Below, piece after piece: positions 42,617-52,318 of a stretch of DNA of 64,000 nucleotides (positions are counted from its first letter, which is position 1; the number at the start of each line of letters is the position of its first letter). The stretch covers positions 1 through 64,000 of the forward strand of contig NZ_BDBU01000001.1 in NCBI RefSeq assembly GCF_001613145.1, written 5' to 3'. The notes beneath the pieces were generated by a model. That model worked only from the letters and a program-made list of their open reading frames with translations, ran no database searches and was not told the DNA's origin. The DNA is from Nocardia jejuensis NBRC 103114 (GTDB lineage Bacteria > Actinomycetota > Actinomycetes > Mycobacteriales > Mycobacteriaceae). The position numbers and the translations under genes were made by a program.

Positions 42617-45307
42617 GTGACATCAAGGTCGCTTACTGGCGAACTGGCGGCATTCTCCGCCGAGTTGAAATTCGAGCTCGATCCGTTCCAGCTGGAGTCG
42701 TGCGTGGCGCTCGAGGGCGGGCACAGTGTGCTCGTCTGCGCGCCCACCGGCGCCGGTAAAACCGTGGTCGGCGAGTTCGCGGTGCATCTGGCATTGGCCT
42801 CGGGCGGTAAATGCTTCTACACGACGCCCATCAAGGCGCTGTCGAACCAGAAGTTCGCCGACCTCACCGCCCGGTACGGGCGTGAGCGGGTCGGGCTGCT
42901 GACCGGGGATCAGTCGATCAACCCGAACGCCTCGGTCGTGGTGATGACCACCGAGGTGCTGCGGAACATGCTGTACGCGGGTTCCGATGCGCTGCACGGG
43001 CTTTCGTACGTGGTCATGGACGAGGTGCACTACCTCGCCGACCGGTTCCGCGGCGCGGTGTGGGAGGAGGTCATCCTGCATCTGCCGCCGGAGGTGCGCC
43101 TGGCGAGCCTCTCGGCCACGGTCAGCAACGCCGAGGAGTTCGGCGCGTGGATGGAGACCGTGCGCGGCGACACCGCGGTGATCGTGGACGAAGTGCGCCC
43201 GATTCCGCTCTCGCAGCACGTCATGGTCGGTCGGCGGATGTTCGATCTGTTCGATTCCAAGTCCAGCGATCAGCGGGTGGTCGTGGACCAGGACCTGGTG
43301 CGATATATCAAGCATCGCGAGACCCAGGATCGGATGGACGGCTTCGGCGTGCCGGGGCGGCGCGGCGGACCGCGCCGCAATTTCCGCCCGACCCCGCGCC
43401 CGGAGATGATCTCCCGGCTCGACGAGGCGGGCCTGCTGCCGGCCATCACCTTCATCTTCAGCCGGGCCGGCTGCGACGGCGCGCTCGCGCAGTGCGTGCG
43501 CTCGCGCCTGGATCTCTCGCGCGAGCAGGATCGCGCGCAGGTCGACGAGATCATCGAGCGGCACACCGGTGATCTGCCGCGCAGCGACCTCGAGGTGCTG
43601 GGCTACTGGGAATGGCGCGAGGCGCTGCACCGCGGGTTCGCGGCGCATCACGCCGGCATGCTGCCCGCGTTCCGGCACACCGTCGAGGATCTGTTCGTGC
43701 GCGGGCTGGTGCGAGCCGTATTCGCCACCGAGACACTGGCTCTGGGCATCAACATGCCCGCGCGCACGGTCGTGCTCGAACGGCTGGTGAAGTTCAACGG
43801 CGAGACCCACGCCGAGCTCACCCCGGGTGAGTACACCCAGCTCACCGGCCGAGCCGGGCGGCGCGGCATCGACGTCGAGGGTCACGCGGTGGTCATGTGG
43901 CAGCCCGAGGTGGACACCAGCGCGGTCGCCGGTCTGGCCTCCACGCGCACCTATCCGCTGCGCAGTTCGTTCCGGCCGGGCTACAACATGTCGATCAATC
44001 TCGTCGATCGAATGGGCGCGGTCGATTCGCGGGCACTGCTGGAGCGCTCCTTCGCCCAGTTCCAGGCGGACCGCTCGGTGGTGGGCCTGGTCCGCGGGAT
44101 CGAGCGCAACGAATCCCAGCTGCGCAAGCTGCGCTCCCAGCTGGGTGACGACGATTTCCTCGAGTACTTCCAACTGCGCGAACGCATTCGGGAGCGGGAA
44201 CGGAGTCTGGAGCGGCAGGGCCGTTCGGACCGCCGGTCCGAGGCGGTGGCCGCGCTGATCGCGCTGCGGCGCGGGGATGTGGTGGCGATCCCGTCGGGTC
44301 GCAGGCAGGGTTTGGCCGTCATCCTGGAACCCGATGCGACACCGGGTGATCCGCGTCCGCTGGTGCTCACCGAGGACAAGTGGGCCGGGCGGGTCTCCGC
44401 GGCTGACTTCCCGACGCCCGCGCACTCGCTGGGTCATCTGCGCCTGCCTCGGCACGTGGATCACCGCACCGCACGGGTGCGCAAGGATCTGGCGTCCTCG
44501 CTGCGCAACATCGGCATCACGCCGCCGGGCCGCGGACGGCGCGGACCGCGGGCCAAGGCCGCGGACGATCGCGAATTGCAGACGCTGCGTACCGCTTTGC
44601 GCAATCATCCCGCGCATGCGCGGCGGGATCGGGAACAGTTGGCGCGCGTCGGTGAACGCTACAACCGGGTGGAACGCGAAACCGAGTCCATGCGTGAGCA
44701 GGTGGCGGCGACCACCAACTCGCTGGCGCGGACCTTCGATCGGATTCTGGCGCTGCTGGCCGAGCGCGGCTATGTCGCCGACGGTGAGGTGACCGCGGAC
44801 GGCCGTCGTCTGGCCCGCATCTACGCCGAAACCGATCTGGTGGTGGCCGAGAGTCTGCGTCAGGGGTTGTGGCGTGGACTGGGTCCGGCCGAACTGGCCG
44901 CGGCGGTGTCGATCCTGGTGTTCGAATCACGCCAGGAGGGCGGCTATCTCGGCGCGTCGGGGCCGACGGAGCCGATTCGCCGGGCGGTGGACGCCACCAT
45001 CGGCGTGTGGGCGCAGTTGCGCACCGACGAATCGCGCCATCGGCTCCCACCCACCCGCGAACCGGACCTGGGTTTCCTGTCCGGCATGTACACCTGGGCG
45101 CGCGGCGACGACCTCGCCGATGCCCTGCTCGCCAGTGGTGATCGCGGAAACTCGCTGTCCGCGGGCGATTTCGTGCGCTGGTGCCGTCAGGTGATCGACC
45201 TGCTGGACCAGATTCACAACACCGCGGACGACACCGAGGTGGCTGCCACCGCGTCCAAGGCGGTCCGCGCGATCCGACGGGGTGTCGTGGCGGTGGACGC
45301 GGCATAG
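42617..45307 (+). CDS. helY: Ski2-like DExH-box RNA helicase HelY
   Basis: An 896-residue helicase: Walker A APTGAGKT (about 42-49), DEVH box in VVMDEVHYL (about 130-138), motif III SLSATVSNAEE, motif VI TGRAGRRGID, then a Ski2/Mtr4-type C-terminal region with long helices. A PGRRGGPRRNF loop (about 245-255) is a probable RNA-contacting insertion. The family acts on RNA with ATP, probably with RNases. A -10 TACCCT (42604-42609) ends 7 nt before the GTG, so a leaderless internal promoter may exist inside the tatC end. Confidence 0.95.
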   Translation: MTSRSLTGELAAFSAELKFELDPFQLESCVALEGGHSVLVCAPTGAGKTVVGEFAVHLALASGGKCFYTTPIKALSNQKFADLTARYGRERVGLLTGDQSINPNASVVVMTTEVLRNMLYAGSDALHGLSYVVMDEVHYLADRFRGAVWEEVILHLPPEVRLASLSATVSNAEEFGAWMETVRGDTAVIVDEVRPIPLSQHVMVGRRMFDLFDSKSSDQRVVVDQDLVRYIKHRETQDRMDGFGVPGRRGGPRRNFRPTPRPEMISRLDEAGLLPAITFIFSRAGCDGALAQCVRSRLDLSREQDRAQVDEIIERHTGDLPRSDLEVLGYWEWREALHRGFAAHHAGMLPAFRHTVEDLFVRGLVRAVFATETLALGINMPARTVVLERLVKFNGETHAELTPGEYTQLTGRAGRRGIDVEGHAVVMWQPEVDTSAVAGLASTRTYPLRSSFRPGYNMSINLVDRMGAVDSRALLERSFAQFQADRSVVGLVRGIERNESQLRKLRSQLGDDDFLEYFQLRERIRERERSLERQGRSDRRSEAVAALIALRRGDVVAIPSGRRQGLAVILEPDATPGDPRPLVLTEDKWAGRVSAADFPTPAHSLGHLRLPRHVDHRTARVRKDLASSLRNIGITPPGRGRRGPRAKAADDRELQTLRTALRNHPAHARRDREQLARVGERYNRVERETESMREQVAATTNSLARTFDRILALLAERGYVADGEVTADGRRLARIYAETDLVVAESLRQGLWRGLGPAELAAAVSILVFESRQEGGYLGASGPTEPIRRAVDATIGVWAQLRTDESRHRLPPTREPDLGFLSGMYTWARGDDLADALLASGDRGNSLSAGDFVRWCRQVIDLLDQIHNTADDTEVAATASKAVRAIRRGVVAVDAA

Positions 45308-45436
45308 CAGAAGTGACTGTGCTTGTATTCAGTGAGCATGCTTTGATTCTTTGACACCGACCGCAGTGGGTTCACGAGCGTGCACCTGCTCGGGGGGCTA
45401 GCGTGTGTAGGACGGATTGCGAGTGGAGGCAAGCAA

Positions 45437-46198
45437 ATGAGCGGCCCGTACGGACCGAACGACGCCCCTGGAGCAGGGGATGGGCGCAACGATCCGACGC
45501 AGCATTGGGGCGGCGGTCAGCCCGCGCCCGGCAGCGCCGATCCGACTCAGCAGTGGGGTGGGCAGCAGCCCGGCCAGCAGGCCGGCCAGTGGAACGACCC
45601 CACTCAGCAGCAACAGCCGCCGCAGCAGTGGGGGCAGAGCCAGCCGCAGCAGCCGCAGCAGAATTGGGGCCAGAGTCAGCCGCAGTGGCCGCAGCCGGGT
45701 CAGCCCCAGCCGGGCCAGCCGCAGCCGGGTCAGCCCGAATGGGGCCAGCAGCCGCAGACCGGTCAGCAGCCGTGGGGGCAGCAGAGCCAGCCGCAGTGGC
45801 AGCAGCCGGGTCAGACCGGTCCGCAGGACTGGAATCAGCAGGGCCAGCCGCAGCCGGGTCAGCCCTGGCCCGGGCAGCCGGCTCCCAAGAAGAAGACCGG
45901 CCTGATCATCGGTCTCGCGATCGGCGCGGTGGTCGTGATCGGCGCGATCATCGCCGGCGTGGTCTTCCTGACCGCCAAGGATCAACTGGACGACAAGTCG
46001 GTCGCGACCGGTGTCCAGAAGGTGCTCAAGGATTCCTACGGCATCGAGGATGTCCAGGACGTGAGCTGCCCGTCGGGCCAGAAGGTCGAGGTCGACAAGA
46101 CCTTCGACTGCACCCTCAAGGTGGGTGGCGAGGCCAAGAAGGTCACCATCAAGATCACCAAGGATGACGGGACCTACGAGGTCGGTCGCCCCAGCTAG
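45437..46198 (+). CDS. DUF4333 membrane-anchored protein with Gln/Pro-rich N-terminus
   Basis: A 253-residue protein. Residues 1-150 are repeats of the type QPQPGQP and PQQWGQ, typical of a flexible cytoplasmic tail, then one membrane helix (GLIIGLAIGAVVVIGAIIAGVVFLT) and an extracytoplasmic DUF4333 domain (KVLKDSYGIEDVQDVSCPSGQKVEVDKTFDCTLKVGGEAKKVTIKITKDDGTYEVG) with two Cys that can pair. Function is unknown. GGAGG lies 8 nt before the ATG. Corresponds in position to the membrane protein that follows helY in mycobacteria. Confidence 0.85.
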   Translation: MSGPYGPNDAPGAGDGRNDPTQHWGGGQPAPGSADPTQQWGGQQPGQQAGQWNDPTQQQQPPQQWGQSQPQQPQQNWGQSQPQWPQPGQPQPGQPQPGQPEWGQQPQTGQQPWGQQSQPQWQQPGQTGPQDWNQQGQPQPGQPWPGQPAPKKKTGLIIGLAIGAVVVIGAIIAGVVFLTAKDQLDDKSVATGVQKVLKDSYGIEDVQDVSCPSGQKVEVDKTFDCTLKVGGEAKKVTIKITKDDGTYEVGRPS

Positions 46199-46274
46199 GC
46201 GACGTCCGCATCGAACATCGGATGGGCGTCCGCACACGGCGAGCGCCCGCTCCGTTCTCTTTTCGGGGGAAGCG

Positions 46275-46724
46275 ATGTCGAAGAATACTGCCCGCCGGAC
46301 GATCTGGGCTCTGGCGGCCACCACGCTGTTTCTCACCGCGGGCTGCTCGCAGTCCACCACCGGTGCGGCGGAATCGAATTCGGTGAAGCCCGCCACCACG
46401 ACCGCCGCGTCCCCACCGGCGCCCGTCGTGAACGACTGTGTCGCGAACAATCCGGTCGTGAAGCCCGCCCGCATGCTGCTGGCCTGCGGCGACGGCGGCC
46501 TGAGCGTCCAGAACATCACCTGGACCAGTTGGGGCCCCGACACCGCCGAGGGCGACGGGACCCAGTTCCGCCGCGTCTGCGTGCCCAACTGCGCCTCCGG
46601 CTCGGAAAAACAAGCCCCGACGCACATCACGCTGCGCACGCTGGTCGGCAACTACTTCACCGAGGCCGCGATCACGGACCCGGAGGGCAAGCCCGAAACC
46701 TGGCCCGTCGGTCCGCGGCGCTGA
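46275..46724 (+). CDS. Secreted lipoprotein, function unknown
   Basis: A 149-residue lipoprotein: Sec signal (ALAATTLFLTAGC) with a lipobox LTAGC, a Ser/Thr/Pro-rich linker and a small domain with NDCVANNPVVKPARMLLACGDGGL and VCVPNCASGS (four Cys). I do not recognise the family. GGGGGAA lies 5 nt before the ATG. It is 76 nt downstream of the DUF4333 gene and may be in its transcript. Confidence 0.8.
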   Translation: MSKNTARRTIWALAATTLFLTAGCSQSTTGAAESNSVKPATTTAASPPAPVVNDCVANNPVVKPARMLLACGDGGLSVQNITWTSWGPDTAEGDGTQFRRVCVPNCASGSEKQAPTHITLRTLVGNYFTEAAITDPEGKPETWPVGPRR

Positions 46725-46730
46725 GCGCCC

Positions 46731-47717
46731 TCAGCGCTTGGACATGGCCGACAGCAGCCGTTTGACCGGGCTTTCGGCGTTGTAGGCCACCGCGAGTTCG
46801 GCCAGCCGGTCCGGGTCCGCCGGGGTACGGGGGAGCACGTCGGAACCGGACAGGTCCACCTCGGCATCCTGGACGACCCGCACGACCGGAGCCGCGGCCT
46901 TCAGATAGTCCTCGGCGGCAACGAGTTTGGCGCGCATGCCCTTGGCCATATCGGAATCGGGATCGGCGGCGGCCGCGCGCAGCGCCTCGACCGAGCCGAA
47001 CTTGCTGATCAGCTGGGCGGCGGATTTGTCGCCGATGCCCGCGACGCCGGGCAGGCCGTCGGAGGCGTCCCCGCGCAGAGCGGCCATATCGGCGTAGGCG
47101 GGGCCCGCGTTCTCTTCCGGCACACCGTATTTGGCGGACACCTCGGCCGGTCCCCAGAGTTCGGCCTTGGACAGACCGCGCCCGACGTAGAACACCTGCA
47201 CGCGCGGCGCGGGGGTGTCGCGCACCAGCTGCAGCAGGTCGCGATCCCCGCTCACGACGATGACCTCGTCGGTGCACTCGCGAGTGGCGAGGGTGCCGAT
47301 CACGTCGTCGGCCTCGAGCCCGACCGCGCCGGCGGTGGCGATTCCGGCCGCGGCGAGCACCTCCATGATCATGTCGACCTGCGGGGTGAGGGTGTCGGGC
47401 ACCTCCTCGGCCTCGACCTCGGTGGCGGCCCGGTCGCCCGTGGGTGCGGCGTCGACGGTTTCCGCGACCCGGTGCGCCTTGTACGAGGGGATCAGATCGA
47501 CCCGGAACTGCGGGCGCCAATCCAGATCCAGGCACACCACGAGCCGACTGGGGGAGTGCTGCTTGGTCAGCGCCGCGACCATGTCGGTGAAGCCGCGCAG
47601 CGCGTTCACCGGACGCCCGTCGGGCGCGGTGATCTTCTCCGGAATGGCGTAGAAGGCGCGGAACCAGAGACTGGCTCCGTCGAGCAGCAGCAGCGGACCG
47701 GCGGCAGGGGTGCTCAT
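46731..47717 (-). CDS. 5'-3' exonuclease (PolA-type N-terminal exonuclease fold)
   Basis: A 328-residue single-domain flap nuclease of the PIN/FEN type. The N-terminal [18 protein letters not shown], the acidic [34 protein letters not shown] and the helix-hairpin-helix [22 protein letters not shown] are all present, supplying the metal-ligand carboxylates. It matches the stand-alone exonuclease of mycobacteria (Rv2090), which is distinct from PolA. It acts in repair or Okazaki-fragment processing. Confidence 0.93.
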   Translation of the reverse strand: MSTPAAGPLLLLDGASLWFRAFYAIPEKITAPDGRPVNALRGFTDMVAALTKQHSPSRLVVCLDLDWRPQFRVDLIPSYKAHRVAETVDAAPTGDRAATEVEAEEVPDTLTPQVDMIMEVLAAAGIATAGAVGLEADDVIGTLATRECTDEVIVVSGDRDLLQLVRDTPAPRVQVFYVGRGLSKAELWGPAEVSAKYGVPEENAGPAYADMAALRGDASDGLPGVAGIGDKSAAQLISKFGSVEALRAAAADPDSDMAKGMRAKLVAAEDYLKAAAPVVRVVQDAEVDLSGSDVLPRTPADPDRLAELAVAYNAESPVKRLLSAMSKR

Positions 47718-47841
47718 GACCCGTGACGGTACCGGGAACCGCCGACAGGATGTCGGATAGGCCCGCCGTCGAACCTGGCCGAGGGGGAATCCGGCCCGGT
47801 TCGGTGGAAGGCGATATGTCCGAACGGGTAGCGTCGGAGCA

Positions 47842-48969
47842 ATGAGCTCTCATGACGAGTCACGGTTCGCGGCGGAGGTCTACGGGGCCCGGTTGGAGCG
47901 GGCGGCGGAGTTGGCGCGCACTTCGCATCTGGACGCGCTGCTCATCACTCCCGGCCCCGACCTGCGGTATCTCATCGGTTCCCGGGCGCAATCGTTCGAG
48001 CGGCTGACCTGCCTGGTGATCCCGGCGAGCGGTGAGACGCCCTCGGTGGTGATCCCGAAGATGGAGCTGGCCTCGCTGAAGGAGTCCGCGGCGGGCGAAC
48101 TCGGTCTGGCCGTGCAGGATTGGGTCGACGGCGTCGATCCGTACCGGATCGTGAAGTCCGTGCTCAACGCCGGCGCGCGCACCGCCGTCGACGACGCAAT
48201 GCCCGCCCTGCACCTGCTGCCCATCGCCGAGCAGTTCGGCACGGTGCCGGTCTCGGCCACCCCGGTGCTGCGCCAGTTGCGAATGTTCAAGGACGCCAGC
48301 GAGATCGACGCGCTGCGCCGAGCCGGAGCCGCCATCGACCGGGTGCACGCGCGCATGGGCGAGTGGTTGCGCGCCGGGCGCACCGAGGCCGAGGTGGCGG
48401 CCGACATCTCCGCCGCGATCATCGAAGAGGGCCACACCGCAGCGGCTTTCGTCATCGTGGGCAGCGGCCCGCACGGCGCGGACCCGCACCACGAGGTGTC
48501 CCAGCGTGTCATCCAGGACGGTGACGTGGTGGTCGTGGACATCGGCGGACCCGTCGAGCCCGGCTACTACTCCGATTCCACCCGCACCTACGTGCTGGGC
48601 GATCCGGACGAGGAGATCGCCGCGCAGTTCGCGGAACTCGAACGGGCACAAGCGGCTTCGGTCGCGGCCGTGCGTCCGGGCGTGACCGCGCAGTCCGTCG
48701 ACGCGGCCGGTCGCGACGTGCTCACCGCCGCCGGGATCGGTCAGTACTTCGTGCACCGCACCGGCCACGGCATCGGCCTGTCCGTGCACGAGGAGCCGTA
48801 CATCGTTGCGGGAAACGACCTGATTCTCGAGGCCGGTATGGCCTTCAGCATCGAACCCGGCGTGTACTTCCCCGGTTACTGGGGTGCGCGCATCGAGGAC
48901 ATCGTCGTGGTCACCGAGGACGGCTGCGAGTCCATGAACAAGCGCCCCCACGGCTTGACCCGGTTGTAG
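47842..48969 (+). CDS. pepE: Xaa-Pro peptidase / M24 aminopeptidase PepE
   Basis: A 375-residue M24 metallopeptidase. Metal ligands lie in [19 protein letters not shown] (Asp, Asp), [12 protein letters not shown] (His), FSIEPGVY (Glu) and [10 protein letters not shown] (Glu), all in order; the N-terminal creatinase-like domain spans residues 1-150. It cleaves the N-terminal residue before a proline in the cytosol. The neighbour on the other strand is the exonuclease, as in mycobacteria. Confidence 0.93.
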   Translation: MSSHDESRFAAEVYGARLERAAELARTSHLDALLITPGPDLRYLIGSRAQSFERLTCLVIPASGETPSVVIPKMELASLKESAAGELGLAVQDWVDGVDPYRIVKSVLNAGARTAVDDAMPALHLLPIAEQFGTVPVSATPVLRQLRMFKDASEIDALRRAGAAIDRVHARMGEWLRAGRTEAEVAADISAAIIEEGHTAAAFVIVGSGPHGADPHHEVSQRVIQDGDVVVVDIGGPVEPGYYSDSTRTYVLGDPDEEIAAQFAELERAQAASVAAVRPGVTAQSVDAAGRDVLTAAGIGQYFVHRTGHGIGLSVHEEPYIVAGNDLILEAGMAFSIEPGVYFPGYWGARIEDIVVVTEDGCESMNKRPHGLTRL

Positions 48970-49045
48970 CGGAGTAGCCGGTCGCGCCGCTCGCACGGCC
49001 GCGTGCCGGAATCCGGTTCGCGCATCGCCTGATACCGCCGCAGAG

Positions 49046-50200
49046 TCATGCGCGCGTGAAAGTGGCCGTGTAGCTCCAGAAGTCCCGGATCCACGGATCC
49101 GGGACGGGGCTGTCCATGCCGACCTGGGTCAGCAGGATCGCGATCGATCCGGTGGAGGGCACGATGTGCGCGGAGGTTCCGGTGCCGCCGACCCAGCCGT
49201 AGCGGCCGGGGATGTTCCAGGGCTCGAGCGTGGCGATGTCGACCGATCCGCCGCATCCCCAGCCCTGGCCTTCCAGGAACAGCTCGCCCAAGGCGCGGCT
49301 CTCGGGTGTGGTGTGGTCGGTGGTCATCAGCGTCACCGACTCCGGCGACAGCACCGCACGCTGGTTCTCCGCGACTCCGTCCGCGAGCAGCATGCGCGCG
49401 AATCGCAGCCAGTCCCCGGCGGTTCCGGTCAGCCCGCCCGAGCCGAGTGGGAACGCCGGCGGGGTGCTCCACTGCCCGTCGGGTGCGTCGGCGAGTTCGA
49501 GACCGTGCTCGCCGTGCCGGTAGTAGCTGGTGAAGCGGTGCCGCTGGGCGGCGGGCACGGTGAAGGCGGTATCGACCATGCCCAGCGGTTCGAAGAGGCG
49601 CTCGGCCAGGAAATCCGGGAGCGAACTGCCCGAAGCGCGCGCGATCAGCACGCCCTGCACCGCGGAACAGGTGTCGTACAGCCAGGTCGTGCCCGGTTGT
49701 CCGAGCAGCGGAACCCGCCCGAGCGCGGCCATCCATTCGTCCGGCGGCGGGAAGCTCTGCGGTTCGCGGCCGTCCCGCTGGACCTCGAACAGCGGTTGCG
49801 CGGCGGGCAGCGTGAAATCGGAGGCGAACCCGAATCCGGCCTGGGAGGTGAGCAGATCGAACACCGTGATCGGGCGGTCGGCGGGGACGACATCGTCGAT
49901 CGGGCCGGCGGGTGTGCGTACGACGAGTGGATTCGCGAGTTCGGGCAGCAGGTCGTCGACCGGGTCGTGGAGTCCGAGCCGGCCGTCCTGGACCAGCAGC
50001 AGCAGTGCCGCGGCGGTGATCGGCTTGGTGAGGGAGGCGATCCGGAAGATCGAATCGGGGGTCATCGGATGGGTGCCGTCGGAGTGTGCGGACCCGGCCG
50101 CGGCGATTTCGATCCGGTCGTGGTCCGCGACCAGCGCGACCGCACCCGGCAGCGCGCCGCTGTCGATGTGAGATTCCAGGACGTGCTGAAGCGCGGTCAT
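49046..50200 (-). CDS. Serine hydrolase of the beta-lactamase class C/EstB family
   Basis: A 384-residue alpha/beta hydrolase-like serine enzyme of the penicillin-binding-protein/class C fold. SLTK (residues about 56-59) supplies the SxxK nucleophile, Tyr in WLYDTCSAVQG the YxN/S element, and GWVGGTGT replaces the usual KTG. There is no signal peptide, so it is likely cytoplasmic. These enzymes are usually esterases with little activity on beta-lactams. Confidence 0.87.
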   Translation of the reverse strand: MTALQHVLESHIDSGALPGAVALVADHDRIEIAAAGSAHSDGTHPMTPDSIFRIASLTKPITAAALLLLVQDGRLGLHDPVDDLLPELANPLVVRTPAGPIDDVVPADRPITVFDLLTSQAGFGFASDFTLPAAQPLFEVQRDGREPQSFPPPDEWMAALGRVPLLGQPGTTWLYDTCSAVQGVLIARASGSSLPDFLAERLFEPLGMVDTAFTVPAAQRHRFTSYYRHGEHGLELADAPDGQWSTPPAFPLGSGGLTGTAGDWLRFARMLLADGVAENQRAVLSPESVTLMTTDHTTPESRALGELFLEGQGWGCGGSVDIATLEPWNIPGRYGWVGGTGTSAHIVPSTGSIAILLTQVGMDSPVPDPWIRDFWSYTATFTRA

Positions 50201-50338
50201 ACCCTCTACCTTCTCTCCGAGAATCGATTCGGGAGGGTAGACGGTGCGAGCGGCCGAAACTGATCAGGTCGTGCCGGTATCACCCGGTGAGGTGCGTCCG
50301 GGGTCCCGACCCGAGGCTCACTCGACGTTCGAGCGGTG

Positions 50339-50686
50339 TCAGGCGGTGCGGCGCAGGCCCGCGAGCATGCGCTTGATGTCGGCCGCGGAGACCGAGTAGT
50401 CCTGATCTTCCTCGGCGATGCCCTCGTCCACCCAGCTGCGGATGAGCGAGGCCAGATCGGTGCCGCGGTCGGCCGCGATCTCCTCGGCTCGGCGGCGCTG
50501 GCGCACGGTGAGCCGGACGGTGGTCACCACGAGGGTGTCGTCCGCGGTCTCGCGCACGGCGATTCGGGACGGCAGTACGGCGTCGGCGTCCAGGGTGTCG
50601 CCGAAGACCAGTTCTCCCGCGGCGGCGGCAGCGGCGAGGTCCTCCGCGTCCGCGAGCCCACGGAAGTCGTTGTCTTTCGTGCTCAT
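50339..50686 (-). CDS. Ribbon-helix-helix antitoxin-like protein (BrnA/CopG-like)
   Basis: A 115-residue protein with a C-terminal region VRLTVRQRRRAEEIAADRGTDLASLIRSWVDEGI, the ribbon-helix-helix pattern of antitoxins and CopG-type repressors. Residues 1-45 are acidic. The ATG overlaps the stop of the toxin-like gene by 4 nt, in toxin-then-antitoxin order as in BrnTA. It likely binds the toxin and autorepresses the operon promoter at 50968-50990. Confidence 0.75.
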   Translation of the reverse strand: MSTKDNDFRGLADAEDLAAAAAAGELVFGDTLDADAVLPSRIAVRETADDTLVVTTVRLTVRQRRRAEEIAADRGTDLASLIRSWVDEGIAEEDQDYSVSAADIKRMLAGLRRTA

Positions 50687-50961
50687 TGGTTCGCCTCCCA
50701 TTCTTCGAAAGCGGTCACCTGGTTGGCTGTCATCGGCGCGGCGTGCACGATCTGGTGATCGAACCCGCCCAGTGGTCGCAGGACCACCAGGATCGGTGTG
50801 CCGTCCAGGGTGCGCGTCCACACCGCCAGTCCGGGGGCACCCGTTTTGGTGGAGACCGACTGCACCCAGCGCCGTCGCGTATCGGAAAGCGCTCCGATCA
50901 CCGCTTCAGCCGTCAAACCGTCATTCAGGTTGGTTGCCGATGACAACCATTCGTAACCCAT
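50683..50961 (-). CDS. BrnT-like toxin
   Basis: A 92-residue protein with the layout of small RelE/BrnT-type ribonuclease toxins: VIGALSDTRRRWVQSVSTKTGAPGLAVWTRTLDGTPILVVLRPLGGFDHQIVHAAPMTANQVTAFEEWEANQ, where the strand ILVVLRP, the HAAPMTANQ end and the C-terminal helix resemble BrnT. The match is by shape, not by strong identity. A -10 TATTCT (minus strand, 50968-50973) lies 6 nt before the ATG with GTGACA 17 nt upstream, so the pair has a leaderless promoter. Confidence 0.65.
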   Translation of the reverse strand: MGYEWLSSATNLNDGLTAEAVIGALSDTRRRWVQSVSTKTGAPGLAVWTRTLDGTPILVVLRPLGGFDHQIVHAAPMTANQVTAFEEWEANQ

Positions 50962-51025
50962 TCTTAGAGAATACAGAGAGCATCTCCGCATGTCACCGCC
51001 CCGCCGCAATGTTCCCTCGACGGGG

Positions 51026-51448
51026 TCAGTGGGCGGTCGCGCTCGGCTTGAGGGTGCCGCTGCACAGCACTCGCCGCACGGTGATGGCGATGACCACGCG
51101 GGTCGGGTTCTCGCGCGGCTCGCGGTACCGGCCGGCGTAGCGGACCTCGGCCTCGGTGACCGAGACCGGGTCCTGAAGAATCGTGGCGGGCCCCTCGAGC
51201 GTGAGCCAGCGCGGGCCCTCGACCTGGCTGACGGCGGCGTATCCGGAGCGCCGCACGTTGGCGACCTTGACCGAACCCCCGTCGGTGATGATCCGGGCGA
51301 TCCCCGCCTCGGCATCCCAGGTGAACCCGACCGCGACGACATGCGGGGTGCCGTCGGCGCGCAGAGTGGACAGCGTGGCGAGATGACGATCGGTCACGAA
51401 TTGGGCCGCGGCGGGAGACAGCACGGGACTCGTCGAGGTACTCGGCAT
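51026..51448 (-). CDS. PPOX-class F420-dependent oxidoreductase (Rv2074-like biliverdin reductase family)
   Basis: A 140-residue split-barrel protein: FVTDRHLATLSTLRADGTPHVVAVGFTWD, then VKVANVRRSGYAAVSQVEGPRWLTLEGPATI and the EVRYAGRYREPRENPTRVVIAITVRRVL stretch of FDOR-B enzymes. The closest function I know is the F420-dependent biliverdin reductase of mycobacteria. -10 TATCGT (minus strand, 51456-51461) ends 7 nt before the ATG. It is divergent from the SDR gene and, in mycobacteria, keeps the same company (Rv2073c and cobL). Confidence 0.88.
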   Translation of the reverse strand: MPSTSTSPVLSPAAAQFVTDRHLATLSTLRADGTPHVVAVGFTWDAEAGIARIITDGGSVKVANVRRSGYAAVSQVEGPRWLTLEGPATILQDPVSVTEAEVRYAGRYREPRENPTRVVIAITVRRVLCSGTLKPSATAH

Positions 51449-51492
51449 GATCTCGACGATAGCGATCGGGTGTGGATGGCAGACTGTCGGCC

Positions 51493-52254
51493 ATGGCATT
51501 CGGATCGCGGGACGTCGATGCAGGCGTCGTGCTCTTGCTCGGCGGACGCAGTGAGATCGGACTCGAGGTGGCGCGCAGGCTCTCGCCCGGCCGGGTGGTG
51601 ATCCTGGCCGCGCGCCGCAGCGAGGAACTGCGGGAACAGCGGCGAGAACTCGGGCAGGCTGGCGCCGCCGAGGTGCACTGCGTGGAATTCGACGCCGACG
51701 ATCTGACGAGCCACGCCCCGTTACTGGACAAGATCATCGCCGAGCACGGGCGGATCGGCGTCGCGGTGCTGGCGTTCGGCATACTCGGGGATCAGGCTCT
51801 CGCGGAAGAGGATCCGGCGCACGCGGTCGCGGTGGTGCAGACCGACTTCGTGGCGCAGGTCAATGTGCTCACCACCCTGTCGAATCTCTTTCGCGCACAG
51901 GGCGATGGACAGATCGTGGTCTTCAGCTCCATCGCGGGCGTGCGTGTGCGGCGCGCCAACTACGTCTACGGCGCGGCCAAGGCCGGCCTGGACGGCTTCA
52001 CCTCCGGATTGCAGGATGCCTTGCACGGCAGCGGAGTTCACCTGCTGCTGGTGCGTTCGGGCTTCGTCATCGGCCGCATGACCGCGGGCATGAAGCCCGC
52101 ACCCCTGGCCAGCACCCCCGACCAGGTCGCCGACGGCGTGATCGCGGGCCTGTACCGCCGCGCCGAGATCGTCGTGGTGCCGCGCCGCCTGCGCCTGGTG
52201 TTCACCGCCATGCGCTACACCCCTCGCGCGATCTGGCGCAAAGCGCCGCGATGA
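51493..52254 (+). CDS. Short-chain dehydrogenase/reductase (DprE2-like)
   Basis: A 253-residue Rossmann-fold enzyme. LLLGGRSEIGLEVARRL is the cofactor motif (GGRSEIG replaces TGxxxGxG), VLAFGILGDQ the mid-domain block, SSIAG the catalytic Ser region and YVYGAAKAG the YxxxK pair. It is closest to the DprE2-type epimerase subunit group; the partner DprE1 is not in the window. Start at ATG 51493 with -10-like CAGACT (51480-51485); a GTG at 51472 is possible. Confidence 0.85.
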   Translation: MAFGSRDVDAGVVLLLGGRSEIGLEVARRLSPGRVVILAARRSEELREQRRELGQAGAAEVHCVEFDADDLTSHAPLLDKIIAEHGRIGVAVLAFGILGDQALAEEDPAHAVAVVQTDFVAQVNVLTTLSNLFRAQGDGQIVVFSSIAGVRVRRANYVYGAAKAGLDGFTSGLQDALHGSGVHLLLVRSGFVIGRMTAGMKPAPLASTPDQVADGVIAGLYRRAEIVVVPRRLRLVFTAMRYTPRAIWRKAPR

Positions 52255-52318
52255 ACGAGCGTCGCGCAGCATCACTCCCGCGTTCCCACGGCGAGAAGCC
52301 CGGTGCGGGAACGCTCGT
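52255..52318 (+). other. Mutually exclusive hairpins upstream of cobL
   Basis: ACGAGCGT (52255-52262) can pair with ACGCTCGT (52311-52318), or GCGTTCCC (52280-52287) with GGGAACGC (52307-52314). The two pairings share bases 52311-52314, so they exclude each other. There is no B12 box. The gap 52255-52462 has no gene. Confidence 0.35.

Noticed and set aside
32992..45305. Long open frames on the minus strand opposite dop, prcBA, pafA and helY
   Set aside because: They follow from high GC in the coding strand; their translations are Arg/Gly/Ala-rich with no motif and no ribosome binding site.
45500..45880. Tandem repeats that could be taken for a CRISPR array
   Set aside because: They are in-frame codons for QPQPGQP/WGQ units inside the DUF4333 protein, unequal in length and without spacers.
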